DNA of 64,000 nucleotides, taken from positions 26,125,891 to 26,189,890 of the forward strand of contig NC_055990.1 of the NCBI RefSeq assembly GCF_018446385.1. Reading direction: 5' to 3'. The notes below the pieces were generated by a model. That model was not told the DNA's origin and did not search any database. It saw only the letters and a program-made list of their open reading frames with translations. Positions 60,141 through 64,000 of this stretch are shown one piece after another (positions within the stretch are counted from its first letter, which is position 1; every line of letters begins with the position of its first letter). Both the position numbers and the translations under genes were made by a program. This stretch comes from Zingiber officinale (lineage: Eukaryota > Streptophyta > Magnoliopsida > Zingiberales > Zingiberaceae).

Positions 60141-62018
60141 TTAGTCAATAAATTCTTCCAACGTACCCTGACAACAATACAAGAGTGTTGGCTAAATGGA
60201 ACATTACGAGAAATGTGAAGAGTTAGATCTACAGAACCTGTGAGATGAATGGTTCAGCATCAGCACGCCTAAGAAAATGGAGAGAGTTCTTGGTGAGAGC
60301 CACTGTGTGATCACCAAGGCATACATCGCCAATATCGTCCAGCACCCTCACTCGAATATATGGATCCTTTGGAGGAACCATATCCTAAAAACATCACTCG
60401 AACCTCTTAGGAAAAGGATTGTAAGACAATTAGGCACAAATATAATGGACGATGAAAGTCACATACCACAGTCAAATCTAGATCCATTTCAGCCATGTAG
60501 GACTCTAAGGCCTCGGAGTGGTTTTTGAAATACTCAATTTCCAAATTATGCAGCTTTACTAGTATTTCTTGGGGAAGAACACTGCCTAGTTTCCATCTCA
60601 AACTCTGAATGATCGCTTCCCGGTTATATCTGTTATCAGAAGAACGAAACCAATGATGCATGTATAACTTCAGAATTCAACAATAACGTTGTGCACGAGC
60701 AAACTATATTTGTTCAAATTACATGTAAGCCATGAGACAGCGTTTGTTCCGGATCAAAGAAAGATGATGAATTACTGCACCAAAGTGGTCTTCATTCCTA
60801 GCTCTTTGTATATCTAGGTTTTGCTCCTCTATTTTCCTGATTTAGAATATAAACAAATTATCAGAGAAAAGGCACTTAATTACATGCAAGTATACTAAGG
60901 AAAGAGCACTAAAGCTTGCCTGATTAATGATTGAAGCTGCAGGTTGTGCTCATCACATTCCTTGATGACTTGTTCAAATGCATCGCTCTACAATTTTCCA
61001 GACAAGTTCTAGGTTTAAATCAGAACAAGTGAACTAGAAATAAAGTAAAAAATTTACTGGCATTACATATAAGGACAAAACAATTATTTAGAACAGTACT
61101 ATCATATACGAATACATAAAGCCAAAATCATGTGCCTTGATGATGGAAAGTTCTTAATAAACACTAACTAGCAAACATTGGAATTCCAGCAAAGAATTAG
61201 AGAAATAATTGAATGTACTGCATATTACATATGTAATTGCAGTAGGGACCCGCTCGTGTGGCTGCTAAACCTGCGTGTCTGTAAGTTTGCTTCCATGTGG
61301 AAAACATGGTTTTACGCAGGTTGACATAGCAAATTGCCAAATTGGTTTTACGCGGGTTTTACTGGCCCAATTGGATAAATAAAAATGCCCGACTCAACCT
61401 ATCTACTCAACTAGTTTGCTTGTATCACTTGATCTGATTAGTTAAATCCATTTGTTTGGGCTAACTCATCAACCCATTAAGTACATGTGTCTAGCTGATT
61501 CTTTTATTGATCTCAATTTTAGTTTTTAAACAATATCGTATAAAGTATTATATTTGTTAGATGTGGAATGAAACATATTATTCCTCTTATTAAGCAATAT
61601 TATATTTGATAGATATCAACCCATCTAATCTGTCCGGTTCCCCATCTCTTTGGTTGAATCAAAACAAAGTGCAATTCATAAAAAAATAAAAAATCCTCCA
61701 CTAATTGAATACGGCAATTTGTCTTCTGATTAGTGCTTTTTAGAAACTCTCTGAAAAAATGCTACCGCACTGATCTGTCTGGTTCCCCATCTTATTAGTG
61801 CTTTTCAGATTAATTAAGAGTTCTTTAAAAACCCTATGTTAATACAAAGAACTCTTAGTTAATCTGAGAAAAAAAATAAAGTAATTTTGTTTGTAAATAA
61901 AAATGCTACAGCCCTTGGAACAGAACAGTAAGAAATAGCTTACATTAAAGGGTGCTAATTGTCCAGCTTCACAGCATGCTTGCTCTTTCAAAAGCTGGGA
62001 TGCACGCCTTCCATACAT
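60141..62018 (-). CDS. PSF1: DNA replication complex GINS subunit PSF1
   Basis: Six exons, complement(join(60141-60167, 60238-60384, 60467-60629, 60723-60836, 60920-60987, 61944-62018)), giving 197 residues, close to the usual length of about 200. Start: MYGRRASQLLKEQACCEAGQ. Next: FEQVIKECDEHNLQLQSLIR; DHFGAVIHHLSLIRNKRCLM; then RWKLGSVLPQEILVKL with EYFKNHSEALESYM (the GINS core). The C-terminal B domain carries VPPKDPYIRVRVLDDIGD and SLHFLRRADAEPFISQ, and ends GTLEEFID in a 27-nt last exon. PSF1 with SLD5, PSF2 and PSF3 forms GINS, part of the Cdc45-MCM-GINS helicase at replication forks in the nucleus. Intron 2 uses a GC donor (CAG/GCAAGC). Reading past exon 5 would end three codons later, but a CAG/GT donor and the conserved EEF ending favour the sixth exon. 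Confidence 0.92.
60988..61943 (-). other. Intron 1 of PSF1
   Basis: 956-nt intron, GTAAGC donor at 61943 and TTGTAG acceptor at 60988. Apart from a slightly GC-rich stretch at 61240-61380 it is AT-rich with no recognised insert. Confidence 0.8.
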
Positions 62019-64000
62019 GGCCTTTAGATTGGCTCAGTTCTATGATCTAACAAATGGTTCCAAACATTGCTTTAGATTGATTTACTTCAACCGAAAATAT
62101 ACAAACGCAAACAGCAAAACTCAAGGATTCATTACTCTTAACACTAGAAAGAAAGCAAAACCATAATTGTTACGTCTCATTCAGGATAATTCTACCTAAC
62201 AAGACAAGCATTTGATGCACACAAACCTAATGACAACAACAAATTTATGCTAACATCATGCCAAATTTTAATAAAGCAAATCATATCCCTACCAGGTAAT
62301 CACAACAGTCCTAAAGGTTCAGCAACTCAACAGCCACTCCTGAAACAAGATGCAAAAGAAAAGTAGTTAACACATAAAGAATGTGTACCAAATGAATGAA
62401 CTCAGGGCGTGTACATTAATTATCATCAAAAGTAATATCAAAACACAAAGCTATGCATCTAGTTGATGCAATTTTATGCTGCCAAGTCACCAACCCAGTG
62501 CATCAAAGCACCTCTACCACTGCAACACTTACTCTGTTGCACCAGAGCAGCTGGATAATGCATTAATACCACATTGATACCGCATCACTTAACATGTCTA
62601 CAACCAACAAACCATCAAGTAGGTCAAGCATAGGATCTACAGGTTCTTGTAACAGTTCATTAGGCATAGTGCTACATGGTCGCACAGGTATGGCTACTGG
62701 CACTGAATTTACTTGAAAGTGCTGCAGAAGTTTGATTTCAGCCATGATCAACTAAACTCCCATGTATGAATTGGAGCCTAGTCTAAATCATCAAAAGTAA
62801 AATTAGATTTAATCCCAAATCAAACGATAAACAAAACCTTCACTGCACTTACAATTTGACTTGAGTCATCCCAAGCCACACACATATAAGACAATGGAAA
62901 TTCCACCATTATCAGGAACCTCTTCCCATTGGATCACATACCAAACTCAAGACTAGGTTTGCTCCAATTTCATATATCATAAACTATATTAGAACCCAAA
63001 AGTCTTCCAGACTAATTTATTCTTTCCACGAATCAAGGTACAGGCTTTTCGAAATATAAAATAATAACAACAAAAAGGCAATCTGAAACTGAACGAATAA
63101 AAATTCTCACATTAAAAATCAAGAAAGCTTTCGCATAAATTATATGCACACAGCACAGAGAGCCAGATAGATCACTGAGAAAATCAACAGACAAGAAGTT
63201 TAAGTAGCATTGCATTTCCTTTTATTGGTTTAGATATCTAGCATCCTACTCCAATAAATAGAAATCCAGCCCAACCGATGCCTGCCATTTCACTAGTCAG
63301 CAGCAACGTCCCTTCTCCAAGCAGTTCAATATTCAACGAGGCAAAGAGAAGGAACATAAACACCTATGGATCCGGAGAAACCTCCATGGGATATGTTGTA
63401 AGCGACTGAAGTGGAGATACAAGCTCAATGAAGAAGTGGCGGTGTTTCGGCCTGGATAGTCCGGTAGAGAAGCCAAAAAAGAAAGTCTATAAATAGACAG
63501 GCGCCGAGGGTGATACATCCTTCACCTTGTGGACCAGGATCATGTAGTTGATCAACATTCACTTGTAGACATTTATGGCTGATATGAACCCCATACCAGG
63601 CCAAGTTTAGACACCATTCAACTGTGAATGCGGCCATGTAAACCGCCTACCACAACATTCGAAATGCTCCTCAAGAATTCAAATCCTGCACGATTTGGCA
63701 GTCTCCTCCTCCTTTGTTATGCCTCTGTAGATCTTCACGGTTACTATCACCTACTCAGATTGCGAAAGATGCCTATCACCTCAGCACTTACGGAGATCGG
63801 CCTCAGTGGAAACTCTCTGTAGGTAAATTACCTTCGGAGAAGAGCTCACAGCTGCATAGGTCTGTCGCAATAGCGTGTAGATCTACTCGGATGGTTAAAT
63901 TGCAAGTAACAGTACCACCGTGGCTGGTCCGGAGCGCACATGAGGAGGAGATCGTGCGATGGGTCGGGCTGCTTAGTTTGATTTCTTTCCCTTACTTGAA
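62019..64000. other. Upstream region of PSF1, no confident gene
   Basis: It should contain the PSF1 promoter and leader. Short open frames exist (minus 63637-63425, 70 codons; plus 63628-63822, 64 codons), but neither shows a known domain. The right part (63240-64000) has a more gene-like base composition and could be the edge of another gene beyond the window. Confidence 0.4.

Noticed and set aside
60229-60237. Stop codon shortly after PSF1 exon 5 as the true end of the gene
   Set aside because: CAG/GT at this point is a donor, and a 27-nt exon at 60141-60167 with a good acceptor restores the conserved C-terminus.
62563-62751. 62-codon minus-strand ORF upstream of PSF1
   Set aside because: No domain and no splice partner; may be part of the PSF1 leader at most.
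63425-63637. 70-codon minus-strand ORF beginning MAAFTVEWCLNLAW
   Set aside because: No known domain, no neighbouring exons with matching phase; too short to call a gene.

Overview
This is a nuclear plant DNA window. The genes have many introns with plant-type splice sites, and LTR retrotransposons and a CACTA transposon fill most of the left half. The best gene matches (HEADING DATE REPRESSOR 1, the TSS/REC family, GINS PSF1) fit a monocot. I suspect a Zingiberales-like genome, but that is an impression from the repeat families and cannot be shown from this sequence alone.

Layout. Positions 1-25804 form a nest of at least four elements, each inside another. A 5.3-kb non-autonomous CACTA transposon (1010-6339) sits in the left LTR of a minus-strand Copia element A (786-16586). 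Element A sits inside a minus-strand Copia element B (window start to 20855). Element B sits in the gag region of a plus-strand gag-only Copia-like element D (20856-25804). The target duplications are visible (CTT for the CACTA, GTAAA for A), and the window also holds an unoccupied version of both sites (15540-15542 and 50494-50498). The CACTA carries exon pieces of two cellular genes, UAP56-type RNA helicase and MGDG synthase. Element A has an extra sense-strand ORF between pol and its 3' LTR, with a likely intron.

Positions 25805-35760 hold a 108-bp tandem array, a second gag-only Copia-like element E with a complete 667-bp TRIM element inside it (30583-31249), and worn Gypsy-like direct repeats.

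The right half is gene space. An HDR1-type gene (36060-37146, plus, 3 exons) is followed by a 23-exon TSS/REC (clustered-mitochondria family) gene (38059-58213, plus). The TSS/REC intron 18 contains a complete antisense Copia element C (45194-54627, target duplication AGAGG, same family as B). A SINE-like sequence lies at about 59330-59547. On the minus strand is a six-exon gene for the DNA-replication subunit PSF1 (60141-62018). I see no confident gene in 62019-64000. The three host genes look intact and unrelated in function; most of the unusual biology is in the mobile DNA.
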